Source of the DNA: Marsupella aquatica
Taxonomy: Eukaryota > Marchantiophyta
Assembly (NCBI GenBank): GCA_973895155.1
Contig: OZ316891.1
Coordinates: 20,150,001-20,214,000, forward strand
Length of the DNA stretch: 64,000 nucleotides
Direction: 5' to 3'
In this document: piece after piece, positions 1 through 10,844 of the stretch
Layout of the letters: every line of letters starts with the position of its first letter
Numbering within the stretch: position 1 is the stretch's first letter
The notes under the pieces: generated by a model
Databases searched by the model: none
The model's input: only the letters and a program-made list of their open reading frames with translations
Told to the model about the DNA's origin: nothing
Translations under genes and position numbers: made by a program

Positions 1-2106
1 CACACAAGCATTGGGCCAGCTTTGTTTACACTGTATTGTATTTCTTTGAGAGTGACTTTACTTCGGTACTATTGGTCTGATGGCCTGTACTAGGCTTTTC
101 CATTTGCTGCCCAGCAGAATTTCAATTTGTTGCTCAGTAGGGTTTTAGCTCTTTTGCTTTGGAGGTGATGTATGATGTGCAAACAGGAATTTTTGCTAGC
201 TGGATCAGTATTTAGCGAGTCACAAGTCATCCTTAGTATTTTCTTGTTTTGGCTTGATTTTTGTCTTTCTAGTTCATTTCTAGTTTGCTGGCCAAAAGAG
301 GAGTCCCAAAGTTTGGTTTATTTAACCAGGTTTAGGCTAGCTAGGGACTAAGTTTGCCAAAGTGGGGTTTTTTAATATTCAAAAGAGTATATTTGTTTCC
401 TGTTTACTCGCATGTTGTAATTACCCAATCAATTATTTGAGACACTCAAACTTATTTGGCTCTTTGGTTTTCCTAGGTTTTTCACTTTTATGGTTCTTGG
501 CCCTTTTTGAGTTTTTGTTCTTTAAAATTGTGATAGGTACGTGAGGCCGAGGTTAAGTTGAGTGTGGGGCGAGCTTGGGAGAATCAATTTCCACTTGAGT
601 TTGTTCTCTTTATGCTGGCGAGCTTCCATCCTTGCATGCAAAGTTTTGTCCACAAATCTCTGGTGGTCGTGTGCACTTGAAAAGCAAGTTTCATATTTAG
701 AAGTACCTTTGTAATCATATACGTTGATCTGATGCTCCCTGGTAGATAAGGTCGATCCTTTTTTAGAAATAACTTTGTCACATTTATTCATTAGATCCGA
801 TACTCTGTAGTAGATAAGGTCAAGCTGTTTTTACATGTTGTGACGCATAGCATGTGCAGCATGTTTCAATTCTGTCTTGTAGTGATTTATTAATGACCGT
901 TAGAGTATCTCAGATAATAAAATTTAATTTTGAGATAGTTGTATTATTCACTTGGGCAAAGTAAGTAGATTGAGTGACATTGAAGTCAATTCTGTTTAAT
1001 TTTTTTTTCAACTTTTAAAAAATCATAATTTATACGAACGTGACTGAACAAAGTGGAATGAACCGAAAGCTCAAGAGGGAAAATACCAAAACAAAAGAGA
1101 CAAAGGTCACAAGGGAAAAACAAAAAATAAATTCTGTGGTAGACGTTTGCCGTTCTATTATAACTGTAGAATTTAATATTATTGTCATTAAGATGATGTG
1201 TCAAGCAAATGCATTATTTAATATATGAACTAATATAATACAAATACTCTATATGAAGAAGTTTTAGTAATAACTAACTATCATATCTATTTCCATGATC
1301 AAGTGGTTAAACAGTTGGCCCTCACAAGTATTTTAACTTGTTCAGAGTTAGGGTCATTCTAACTAAACCTTATGCTAACTAGATTATTCTCACGTCCCTA
1401 CATGGTGAATGGATGTCGAGAGCTAAATTTGAAAAATTAAATTAATCACATAATACACGTTGCACTAAGGTTTTATTCTATTCCGAAGGCAATAACCCGC
1501 TTAACATGCCAAAGAAAAATGACATGTGCATTTACAAGTGACCCCTTCAAGAGATATTATATATTTTATTTATTTATGGCCTGCCATGTCATTTCCCCGA
1601 CTGGATGAAAGCAACATCTCAGGCTTCATGTTTCCCCACCCAGCACAAGCCAACCCTATGACCTCCGCTACAATTGAGGTGTTTCCCTCTTCAGAGAGCT
1701 TCCCTTCCACTCCAAGCTTGGCTCCTGATTCATTAATAACAGTTAATACAACATTAGCATTCAAATTTGAACACCTCAAATGTTGGATGGGGAATTGAAC
1801 CCCACACTGTCCAAAGGCACTATTTCAAGGCAAGGTCTCAATGCATAAGAAAAATCTCCATCAAACTTTCATGAAACTAAAGCAAACCAAGAACCCTGAG
1901 CTTAGTGAATAATTATCTGCATGGAGTATTAAACTGAGACACAGGGCCGCCTAGTTGAGTGTGCAGACCATGGCATGGTGGGGGTTCAAGAACTGTCCTC
2001 ACTTAACTTGTTCCCGGCCGAGCCCGATTCTGTGTGGAGTGCTCTAACAGCTATAGTGAATCTCCAATACTCCCCAATTTTCCAGGAACAGATCTCCAAC
2101 TGTCTA
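1..2106. other. Gene-free region, no supported gene
   Basis: AT-rich sequence with only short overlapping open frames and no protein family I can recognise. Short stretches near 60-150 (a tract on a Ctcagtaggg theme) resemble sequence near 3740 and 3900, suggesting remnants of the dispersed repeat described at 2552-3900. A T-arm-like stretch lies on the minus strand near 1788-1803 but has no tRNA around it. Confidence 0.6.
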
Positions 2107-2330
2107 CATCATGCCTGTTCCAGCAATTTCTTGACAGGAAAGGATAGGATTCCTCAGTCAATCAATCAATTTGACACAGATCCATCACAAGTGGAGAAGG
2201 TGTATGCTCATCGTGCCTGATCCAGCAATTTGTTGGAGAAAATCTATGCTCATCATGCCTGATCCAGCAATGTGTTGGAGAAAATCTATGCTCATCATGC
2301 CTGATCCAGCAATTTGTTGACAAGAAAGGA
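2107..2330. repeat. 42-bp tandem repeat, three units plus a related outer copy
   Basis: Three units of 42 bp start near 2203, 2245 and 2287, each beginning TATGCTCATC and carrying GCCTGATCCAGCAAT. A fourth related copy lies at about 2107-2150 and shares the flank TTGACAGGAAAGGAT with the last unit. The array therefore probably grew inside a roughly 190-bp duplicated block. No coding function is evident. Confidence 0.85.
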
Positions 2331-2551
2331 TTCTTCAATCAATGATTTTGGGAATACCCATCACATGGACAAAGTGGACAAGCCCACCTGCTACAAGGCG
2401 ACAATGGAAGTCTATCCCAAAAGATTTGTTACCTTTCCTGACCCTTCAGCTTTTCCCCCTCTTTTTAGGGAACTTGGGAGTAGCTTAGGGCGCCTTTACA
2501 AAGACTCATGCCCCATTGCTTTGTTTTATTCTACCTGCCATTAAATCTGGA

Positions 2552-3000
2552 GCAACGACAACCGTTGGGTTTACAAGACTCGGGCCCTATTATGTTTCTA
2601 TATATCTTGTAAGAGTAAATCTAAACTCTCACAGTTGGCTTTACTGGACTCGGGGTCTATTATTTTTTAATATTTCACCTAAGATTAAACCTAGACCGCA
2701 TAATGAGTGGAAACAGTCACAGTTGGTTTGACAGGACTTGGGGGCTGGGGCCCAATGTTCCTTTTTATTCCCTTTGAGCCTAAATTTGGACTATGTAATG
2801 AGTGACAGCCCCACTTGGCTTTACAAGACTCGGCCCATTGTTTTGTTTCGTATCTTGATTAAATCAGGACTATAATGAGTGATAATTGTCACGTTTTGCT
2901 TTACAAAAACCACGGGCCAAATGCTTTTTCTTATGCCCTTGAAAACTATTTGGACTAATGAGTAGAAAAGCCACAGCTGGCTCTACAAAAACTCGGGCCC
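2552..3000. repeat. Degenerate 70-92 bp tandem repeat
   Basis: About six diverged units repeat a block of the form cagttggctttacaaGACTCGGGCCC. Unit landmarks lie near 2561, 2632, 2720, 2811, 2890 and 2972. Several units also share an AATGAGTG box, at about 2702, 2798, 2874 and 2958. Unit length varies, so the array is old. It runs directly into the dispersed repeat to its right. Confidence 0.75.
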
Positions 3001-3900
3001 ATTAGGGTATGGTGTCAATGATCCTGCATAGCAAAGCAATGGGCCCCAAGGAGGATTTTTCCCCCCCAAGGAGATGTTGATACGGAGCGCTTATTTTGTA
3101 TAGAATGTTAGAAAAATTCCACAGGTGGTACAAACATTTCCAAACTTTGGCTCTCTCATTTCCAAATGATTCTGGTGTTGGAGTCTATCTTTAGTACAAG
3201 AATTGGCCCTCATACTGGGTTTTCCAATACCCTGGGGGCCCTTGAGTGTATCTCCCAGGGTACCTCCATCCAATGGAGGGAGAGCCTGTTGCATACACTA
3301 AAGTTCAAATGCCTGAGCCAATTGTGTCAAGTCTGGAGATTATAAATGCAAAGTCCTTGAATAGAAATGGTCTATTGGTTCTTTTAGACCCTAGTTGTGC
3401 CCCCAAGTTCATGTAATGTGAAATGTTTGAATGGCTAGGATTGCATCTCACAAACAGAAAAAAAACTGCTGCCCCCAAGTTTTTGTAAAGCCCCCTAATT
3501 TTAGGTGTTGAAAAAAAGTGGAAAGGGCTGCAATTGGATTCACATAAACTCTAGGGGCCACTCAAGAATGGTGTCTACCAATATTACATGGCAAGCATCG
3601 GGCCCAAGGAACTGCTGAGTATTTATTTTGTGTAGAATTTTAGACCACCTCCACAGTTGGTCCAAACATTTTGCAAATCCAAATATTTCTGGTCTAGAGT
3701 CTACCTGTAGAACAAGATTTGGCCCTCCAATTTGGGTTGGAGCTCAGTAGGGATTTAGTTCATTAGCCATTATTAAGGACTCCTAGGCTATGTGGCTCAT
3801 CCTTCATTCAAGTGATTTGGATTCCCAAATATATTTGGTCTCTGGTCTATTTGTAGAACAAGACTTGGCTCTTCAATTTGCTTCAGATCTCTACTAGGCC
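3000..3900. repeat. Dispersed repeat, two to three diverged copies in direct orientation
   Basis: The block at about 3000-3235 (GGGCCCA start, a TTATTTTGT box, a CCACAG..GGT..AAACATTT box, then AGTCTA..AGTACAAGA.TTGGCCCT) recurs at about 3560-3745. Its last part recurs again at about 3814-3880. An inverted, diverged copy lies at 16715-16935. No protein-coding signal was seen, so it may be a non-autonomous transposable element or a decayed LTR fragment. Confidence 0.7.
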
Positions 3901-5789
3901 TTTCAGTCCGGTGCTCAACAGGCCTTTAGGGTCGTCTGGCATGTGCAGAGTCCTTCAGTTTCCGGCCCTGAACTGAACATCTGAAATGCCCACATTGAGT
4001 GAGACTTTTATGCCAGTTGCGGAACTCGACTACCTTAACACTTAGCTCCGGCATCGCTGACTCCGACGCCGAGCTCCCTTATGGTCCAGGCCCGAATAGG
4101 CCATCCGGGGAGAACTTAGCATGGGGAGACTTGTGGGCAATGGGGCATGGCACTGGCGAAGGCAAGGCGCTAAGCTGGTGGCACACACTAAGGACTTAGA
4201 CTAGCTGAGGGCTGGTCGGGTCAAGGGGAAAAGGGCCGGGCTCAAGGTCAACCGTCCGGACCCCCGAACGGACTTTGATTTCTGAGGGTTTGAGTGAGAG
4301 CTCCTCTTGGGCCCAAGACCAATGGAGTTGACTCCATGGGCAACAAATCCTTGGGGCGTGAATTATGGCCCGATCCGGGTTTGGCCAATCGGGGCCCCGG
4401 GCAATGATGAGATCTGAGGGCCTAGGTGTGAGCACTGGGTCGGCCCGATCATAACAGGCTAAGACACTCCGCTTGCGGACGCCTAACTAGAAAGTTATGG
4501 GCATTGCCAGTTGATGGCATGCCCAAACATGTAGGTTGGGGTCCAGGTGGGGGGCCAAAATTTGGGGACCAAAGTTGGTCCGGGGGTGACAGGTCTCCAG
4601 AAGCATATATGAGGGGAGTGGTGTCTCCCTAGGGGCTAAGGGCAAGCCGAAGTCGTGAGACGTGGCAGTCGCGACACTAAGGAAAAACGCCAAACAGAAA
4701 TGGCAATAACTTCCCAACGGGAAGTTCGTTGGAGGACTTCTTGGGTGCATTGGAAAGTTCTCAAGGAGGGCTACATCCTCCTGAGCTCAGATGGGTCTAG
4801 GGGTGCCATAGGATTCTCTTGGTGCGTAGGGGCTATCTCACCTGCGTGCCGAATCCTACCAAAACAACAGCCAAGCCGCGTTCAGTTTCTCAAGGGAGCT
4901 TGCGTTGGGGAGGCAAGGCCAAGTAGGCGTGGAGGTTGGGTTCCAAGGGCACTTGGCCCCTAGACCATCAGTTGGGCAAGAATTGGGAGTTGGTTGCTAG
5001 AGTTAGGGTCATTCTGGTCCCGGTGTGTTGGGAAAAGTTTGGGACAAACTTTATGACAAGATACGCTACTTTGGCCGTGAGCATGTCTTGGGGGCAGGGC
5101 GGTCAGTTGGTGATGGATAGGTACGAGGGGGAACCCAGGCTGCGCCCAAGGAATGAGCTCTTCTGGATGAAGAGTGAGTGTCAGCTCTGGTTCTGACTTA
5201 TGGCATGAGGAGGATATATTGCTGACCTACTTACCAATGTCTATTGAGCTTGAGTTAGGATGCTAGACTGGGGAGATCTAGATCCCGAGGGGTTACTTAT
5301 CGAGACACTTGGTTGTTTGTGTAGATAGTGAGGACCGTTGAGTAGCGGTCGTGTTGGAGAGCAAGTGCGGCTTCGTATGGGAGGGGCTGTAGGCGGTGCA
5401 AGGGGCATCAAGTTGCTTGCTCGAGGTCTTCTGTGGAGGCTTTCGGGCACCAGGGGCATTTAGGCGTGGGTGTTGGGATTGGTGAGGGAGTTGGGTGCCA
5501 AGGTCCACCACTATGCCTCAAGTTCCTCCTTAGCCCTGAGGGCATTCTAAGCGGAGGTCCTCAATCCTTGAAATTGGAAGAAAAGAAAGAGACAATTCCC
5601 AAAATAGCCCTGTAAAGTGTGGATGTGAGATGACAAGCAGGACCGCATAGGATTTGGTAGTTCACAAGTAACAAGGTAAGCAGATCATGTGGAGATTTGG
5701 GTATGCTAGTCATATACATCTTTGGGAGTGCTAAGGGCCGGGAAGTTGTGAGACGATACATGCAAGACGACCCTAATTAGTTCTTTAGC
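3901..5789. other. GC-richer gene-free region
   Basis: Local GC content is visibly higher than in the flanks, especially 3960-4660 and 4860-5530. Open frames are short, overlap on both strands and match no family I know. The stretch 4440-4640 is one copy of a dispersed repeat that carries the palindrome GGACCAAAGTTGGTCC (4566-4581), shared with 25920-26170 and 52840-52990. Confidence 0.55.
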
Positions 5790-6690
5790 TGTCATTGGCT
5801 AGTGGGTTTCTTGACTCTTTGATATTCCGGGATTTTTTCCTTGTTTTTCTCCCCTTTCTTGGTTCACTTGCGTTTGTGATCCAGACTCCAGTCTCTATCA
5901 GCCGTCACTGTGGACCGGTGGGCTTTTTGTCTCGTTGGTCCCCTTCTATTTTTCCTTCTTTTCTCCTTCTTTATTGCGTCTCTTGCCTTTGGGATGCTAT
6001 CTCTTGGTTATTATTATCGTGAAAGTGAAAAACAATGACAAGTGGCTCCCTCCCCCCCTTCTTCAGCCAAAAGTGTCCCTTCTTCAGCCAAAATTGTGGG
6101 CTTGTGGGCTTTTTGAGCTTCTATTTTTCCTTTTTTTTTTCTTCTTCTTTGTTAGGTCTCTTGCCTTTGGGATGCTATTTTCCAATTAATTTTTATGGCA
6201 AACGGGAATTACAATCACAAGTGGCTTCCCCCTCCCTACTCTTTAGCAATCATTGTGGACAGGTGGGCTTTTAGGCCTTCTATTTTTCCTTTCTCTTCAT
6301 CTTCTTTGTTGGGTGTAGTCTCTGGTGGGATCCTGTCTCCTATTGTTAGTATGGTGAAAGAAAAACAATCACAAGTGGCCCCCCGCCCCCTTTAGCGAGT
6401 ATTTTTCCTTTCTTTTCATCTTCTTTGATTAGGTGTCGTCTCTGCGGGATCCCGTATCCGATTATTATTATGCTGGAAGTGAAAAACAATCACAAGTGCC
6501 ACCAACCCCAACCCCAACCCCCCTCGCCTCTTTAGCGATCAGTGTGGACAGGTGGGCTTTTTGGTTTTCTATTTTTCCTTTCTTTTCATCGTCTTTGTTG
6601 GGTGCCGTCTCTGGTGGGATCCAGTCTCCTATTTATTAGTATGGTGAATGAAAGTGAAAAACAATCACAAGTGCCCCCCTCCCCCCCCCC
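5790..6690. repeat. Tandem array of about five 120-180 bp units
   Basis: Units share TGGACAGGTGGGCTTTT, a CTATTTTTCCTTTCTTTTCATC tract (or a close variant), a GTCTCTGGTGGGATCC-like box and an ending AAAAACAATCACAAGTGGC. The CACAAGTG landmark falls near 6038, 6218, 6370, 6491 and 6667, giving spacings of about 180, 152, 121 and 176 bases. The Ser/Phe/Pro-rich frames here are products of the repeat rather than a gene. The array ends about 600 bases before the first F-box gene and may reach its promoter region. Confidence 0.85.
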
Positions 6691-7305
6691 CAACTCCTGC
6701 CCCCCGCCAAGCTTCTTGGAAAGCTACCCTTGGAAGTTTCCAAACTTTGTTTTTGTGGCGGTGTCTGGGTCAGCTTTTGGACTTGAGGTAGGGTCTTTTG
6801 CTTTCCCAGGACTCTTCAAGCCCTGCTGAGTGACGGATACCGAGTCTCCTAATTATGTGGCTGCTTTACATTCAATGTGCAGTGGGGTCAGTAGTCAGTA
6901 CTAGTCTCCTAGAAAGTCGAAACCCTCTAGTGGAAGCTCCTCTTTCCGAAGTTCGCGCTCCTCGCTCACCGCCGCGGGCCTGTTGATCCCTCGATTTCTG
7001 GGCCTTCGCCGCTATAATTGTTTGCTGCTCTCCCTCGATCTGCTCGATCTGCTCCATTCTGCTCGAACGGATCTCGAGCTTGGGCTGTACAGTATACCTT
7101 TCCAAGGTGAGGCTCTCGAGCTTTCAAGCTTTTTAGTTTTCAAGCTTTGAAGGGGTGAAGGACTGCTGTGTGGGTTCTCGAAGAAAGCGGAAGCACTTGA
7201 TCGCTCCTCGTCTTCGAATTGGAAGCTCGCGTAGGAAGGGTGAAGAACTGCGGTGTGGGTTCTCGAAGAAAGCGAATTGGAAGCTTGAGTGGGAAGGGGC
7301 CGAAG
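6691..7305 (+). promoter_or_regulatory. Probable promoter and 5' UTR of the F-box/kelch gene
   Basis: No separate gene is visible. A direct duplication lies in the presumed leader: a block containing GTGTGGGTTCTCGAAGAAAG occurs at about 7160-7190 and again at about 7245-7275, with CTCGTCTTCGAATTGGAAGC-like sequence between them. The two leader copies are spaced about 83 bases apart. No TATA box could be assigned with confidence. Confidence 0.45.
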
Positions 7306-8574
7306 ATGGGTGAAGAAGAATGCTCCTCGTCCAGCTGTTACTTCGACAGTATCAGTGGGGAGGTGCTGGAGCTGATCCTAGCTCGCTTGCCGGTGAGCAC
7401 TCTGCTAACTGCAGGGCAGGTGTGCAAGGATTGGTGCACGGTGATCCGATCGCGCCGATTCATAGAGTACTATGACACGGTGGCGTTGCGTAAATCATGG
7501 TTCTTCCAGTGCTGCGTGAACTACCTGTGCCCTGCGAAAAATCAAGGCTATGGGTACGAGCCGGAGACGAAGCTATGGCACCGCATCAGCTCCAAATGCT
7601 TTCCGACCGACCGAGGCAACGCCCTGGCAGGGAGCCCGGACGGAACTGTCTACACAAGATTTAGTCTTACCGAGGTCATCTACAAGCGTGAGTTGTTGTC
7701 GAATCTTTGGGAACGGGCACCCGACTTGCACAGCTCCCGCAACAGCCCCCTGTTGGGATTACTGGAATCCTCCGCCAATCCTAATTCTCACAAGCTTATA
7801 GTCGCTGGTGGCGTATCCTTTTTCGAGGAGGATGATCTAGCCGTGGAAGTATACGACTCTTGTCTGGGATCGTGGGAGTCGTGCCAGGGTCTTCCGATTG
7901 AGTTCCGAGGGAACTGTTCTCGACATTGGATGACGTCAGCTGTCGCCGGTGGGAAGTTCTACATTGCTGAGAAATACTGCGGAGCTACTGCCTTCTTTGA
8001 TTTCGACGCGAAGTCTTGGAGCTCTGTGAGGCAGTTGAGGCCACCTGGTGTGGTGGACTCGCACCTGCTTTCATGCCAGGGCCGTCTGCTCGTGGCTGGC
8101 TCGTGTTATTCCTCTGATAGCCGCAGCTTCAAGATCTGGGAGGTGAATGAAGAGACATTGGAATGTGGTCCGGTGATTACAACGATGCCTTCGGACCTAT
8201 TGAGCACTTGTGCTGATCCCGGCGAGGATGGTGGAGAGAGGAAAGGTGAAGGACTTACATGCGTGGCCTACGGGGATTTGATCTACGTTTTCTTCCCGAT
8301 CTTCTTCCGGGAGGTGAGTCGAGACAACCAGGTGGTAGTGTGCGACTTGTCACAGAGGAGCAACGTTTCCTGGACATTGCTTCCACCACTTCCATCAGAT
8401 GCCTCTTACAATCACGTGATTGGACTTACGTCCCGTGTGAAGTTGGAATTTTTGGTTCGCCAAGGGAATGAGGAGACCTGCCCTTTAGCAGGAATCGAAT
8501 CTCCTTTGGCAGGAATGGAACCGGAGATGTATAAAGAGATGGAAGAATTTCAGCGGCATGCGGGCCGCTTTTAG
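7306..8574 (+). CDS. F-box/kelch-repeat protein, intronless
   Basis: The product is 422 residues from the first in-frame ATG (GAAGATGGG context); upstream codons of the same frame lack an ATG. Residues about 14-52 form an F-box, with SGEVLELILARLP followed by the typical VCKDWCTVIRS. The remainder carries degenerate kelch-type blades such as KLIVAGGVSFFEEDD, GKFYIAEKYCGATAFFD and GRLLVAGSCYSSDSR, each followed by a Trp-containing strand. By family knowledge such proteins are substrate receptors of SCF (SKP1-cullin-F-box) E3 ubiquitin ligases: the F-box binds SKP1 and the propeller binds the target. The target cannot be read from sequence. The single-exon structure matches many plant F-box/kelch genes. 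It is likely nuclear or cytosolic, since no signal peptide is seen. The C-terminal end has a short degenerate repeat, PLAGIESPLAGME. Confidence 0.88.
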   Translation: MGEEECSSSSCYFDSISGEVLELILARLPVSTLLTAGQVCKDWCTVIRSRRFIEYYDTVALRKSWFFQCCVNYLCPAKNQGYGYEPETKLWHRISSKCFPTDRGNALAGSPDGTVYTRFSLTEVIYKRELLSNLWERAPDLHSSRNSPLLGLLESSANPNSHKLIVAGGVSFFEEDDLAVEVYDSCLGSWESCQGLPIEFRGNCSRHWMTSAVAGGKFYIAEKYCGATAFFDFDAKSWSSVRQLRPPGVVDSHLLSCQGRLLVAGSCYSSDSRSFKIWEVNEETLECGPVITTMPSDLLSTCADPGEDGGERKGEGLTCVAYGDLIYVFFPIFFREVSRDNQVVVCDLSQRSNVSWTLLPPLPSDASYNHVIGLTSRVKLEFLVRQGNEETCPLAGIESPLAGMEPEMYKEMEEFQRHAGRF

Positions 8575-9430
8575 GCGGTTTTAGAAGAGTACTGTCAGAT
8601 TGCTTCTAATCTCGAGCTTGTACGGGATTGAATGGTGGGTTGATGGATGAGCTACGTTGTTTGTTGAACTAGTGCTGTCCACCACGAACAACGAAATGTA
8701 TTATTGTATATAAACTCGTGAAAGATTCAAAGTTTCTAGTGCAAGCGTTTCTTGTAGATCTCGTACCTTGTCGTGAGAATTGATGCAAGGGCTGCTCAAA
8801 TTTTTGTCTCACCATAGACTAGAAGCTGTCTGCCAAGCAGAAATAAACTTTCCCTGCCCACATTTGCTGCAAGATGGAATTTGAGTTGTTTTGCGTCCAT
8901 TGAATCCATATCAGTACTGTGAAGACCTCTGTTTCTGAAGTTCCTAATGCTTCGACTGTCGTCGTGAGGCTCATGTTTGGACTGGAAACTACACAACTCA
9001 TGTGGTTCAGGGAGTTTGAGATCGACGTTACAATTTGTGGACCGTGCCAATTTGTTGGACGGTTTATTGGATTGACCAAAGTGGGACAGGGCTCTCAATG
9101 GCGTGAATTTGACGGACAGTTTGTTAATTTGACGGACAGTTTGTTAATTATTGGATCTGTGGGAAACCTGCCGAAGTGCCCCATGCATGTGAGAAGACCT
9201 CCATCCCGACATCGCCTCATGGTCATAGGGTCCCCCTTAATTGATTATACATGTCCTTGACCACGGGGGCGTGTAACAAAGAATACTAGCGGCTTATGGC
9301 ACCGCAAACTGACCATCGGTGAAGTCGAGATTGTCGAGAGGGTGCTGTGTTTCCTGGATAGAAATTGAATTGGACTTAGCCAAACCGTCTATGGGGAACC
9401 CTATGACCTCTACAGCACTGCAAAGACTCT
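8575..9430. other. 3' flank of the F-box gene, no gene seen
   Basis: The first few hundred bases are probably the 3' UTR. A 20-bp perfect tandem duplication of the theme TTTGACGGACAGTTTGTTAA lies at about 9108-9148. Open frames on both strands are short and unrelated to any family I recognise. Confidence 0.5.
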
Positions 9431-9439
9431 GCGAATAAC

Positions 9440-9640
9440 CTGACTTTCAATTTGCTCTGTTTAAACCTTTAGGAATTTTCTACTCTCAACCATCAGCTCT
9501 GAACGACTTCTTCCAGCCCAATTCAATGCACTGCCAATTTGCCATGTTAGACGAACTTTTGGGAAATCTTTATTCTCAACCATCAGCTCGAAATGTGCTC
9601 TTACTGTCCAATTCAATTTCGTTCCAGGAGAGTCCTTTAC
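9440..9640. repeat. Two-unit tandem duplication of about 90 bp
   Basis: A block containing TCTCAACCATCAGCTC and, further on, CCAATTCAAT occurs at about 9475-9535 and again at about 9565-9625. The copies differ at several bases. It directly precedes the larger duplication at 9645-10345. Confidence 0.7.
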
Positions 9641-9644
9641 TTTC

Positions 9645-10345
9645 AAAATTAGTCCTCCTTGCCCTCCGTCCTCTGCCCATGGAGGGCCCAGTGATGTCAA
9701 GTTTGGCCCTTGGTTTCCTATGACCGACCAAAGTATGTCAGGTTTGGAAGGTGACCTCTGAATTTAAACGCACGTGCAGACGAGGGTTATGACCCCAGAC
9801 TGGGTAAGAAGTTCATTTGTCGTAGTCAAAAGAGACACTGTGAGCAGGCAAGCCTTACACATTACGCAGTCATTGAAGAGGCACACGATACAAGATATTG
9901 ATCCTTGTCCAAAGTTCTCAGTGGTTACTCGGTCTGTATTAAAGCGCACACGAGTGGGCCCTCTCCTTCTAAGGACGAGGATCAATGACGTTGTTTAAGA
10001 ATTAGTCCTTGCCCTATGGAGGGCCAGTGATATCGAACTTTGGTCCTGCGTTTCCTGTGGAACGATCAAAGCTGTTCAGGTAGCAGAGGTGATATTTGAA
10101 GCGAAACGTGCACACGAGGAGGATGATCAGAGACTGGCTAAGAATTTCATTTTTGGTAGCGAGAAGAGTCAGAGAATGTGAACAGGACTTCTAACCTCTG
10201 TTGGATGGGCCTGCTTTCGGCTTTCAAGGCAAAACAAACAAAAAAAGTCAGAGAGTGTGAGCAGGCAAACCTTCCGCATTGCTCGATCAGTCTTTGAATT
10301 TGGCACACGATATAAGACACTGATCCTCTCAGTTCTCAGTTCTCA
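9645..10345. repeat. Duplicated block of about 270-340 bp
   Basis: The segment at about 9648-9920 (theme CCCATGGAGGGCCCAGTGAT, then ACCGACCAAAG, ACTGGGTAAGAAGTTCATTT, GTGAGCAGGCAA) recurs in order at about 9998-10320 with substitutions. The second copy has an insertion near 10180-10245. Each copy ends in a unit of the CAAGACATTGATCCT minisatellite, so the block and the minisatellite were duplicated together. Confidence 0.75.
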
Positions 10346-10745
10346 GTGATTGTTGCTTTGAAGTTGGCACAAGATACAAGACATTGATCCTCGTCCCAAG
10401 TTCTCAGAGATTATTCAGTCTTTGAATTTGACACACAATAAAAGACATTGATCCTGGTCCAAAGTTATCAGTGATTACTGATTACTCAGTCTTTGAATTG
10501 GCACACTATACAAGACAGTGATCCTGGTCCAAAGTCCTCACTGATTGCTGAATTTGGCACACTATACAAGACATTGATCCGGTTCAAAAGTTCTCACTGA
10601 TTGCTAAGTCGTCAAAGAGGCACGAGATACAAGAGGTTGATCCTCGTCCAAAGTTCTCAGTGATTACTCAGTCTTACAAATTGAAGAGGCACACGATACA
10701 AGACATTGATCCTCGTCCAAAGTTCCCAGTGATGATCGTCACGCT
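10285..10745. repeat. Minisatellite of about 55-70 bp, about seven units
   Basis: Units run CAGTCTTTGAA - GGCACACGATACAAGACATT - GATCCTCGTCCAAAGTTCTC - AGTGATTACT. Starts fall near 10290, 10355, 10420, 10490, 10545, 10605 and 10675. An outlying unit lies at about 9868-9940 inside the upstream duplication. Unit lengths and sequences vary, so the array is diverged. No conserved spacer/repeat regularity is present, so this is not CRISPR-like. Confidence 0.85.
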
Positions 10746-10844
10746 GGAGAACCTTCAATGCAACCCGACAATTAACGCAAATTCAGAAAGGACTTACGCT
10801 GTTCGCCCTTATTAGTCTTACTATTTCTATTTGGATGATATTTG

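Noticed and set aside
1740-1860. tRNA-like T-arm on the minus strand (GGGGTTCAATTCCCC near 1788-1803)
   Set aside because: The T-arm is good, but no D-arm, anticodon arm or acceptor stem could be fitted around it, and no flanking duplication supports a SINE.
5795-6830. Series of Phe/Ser/Pro-rich open frames
   Set aside because: They are translations of the tandem array with polypyrimidine blocks, and frames shift between units.
10285-10745. Possible CRISPR-like array
   Set aside because: Units vary in length and sequence throughout, with no constant repeat and unique spacer pattern, and the context is a plant nuclear genome.
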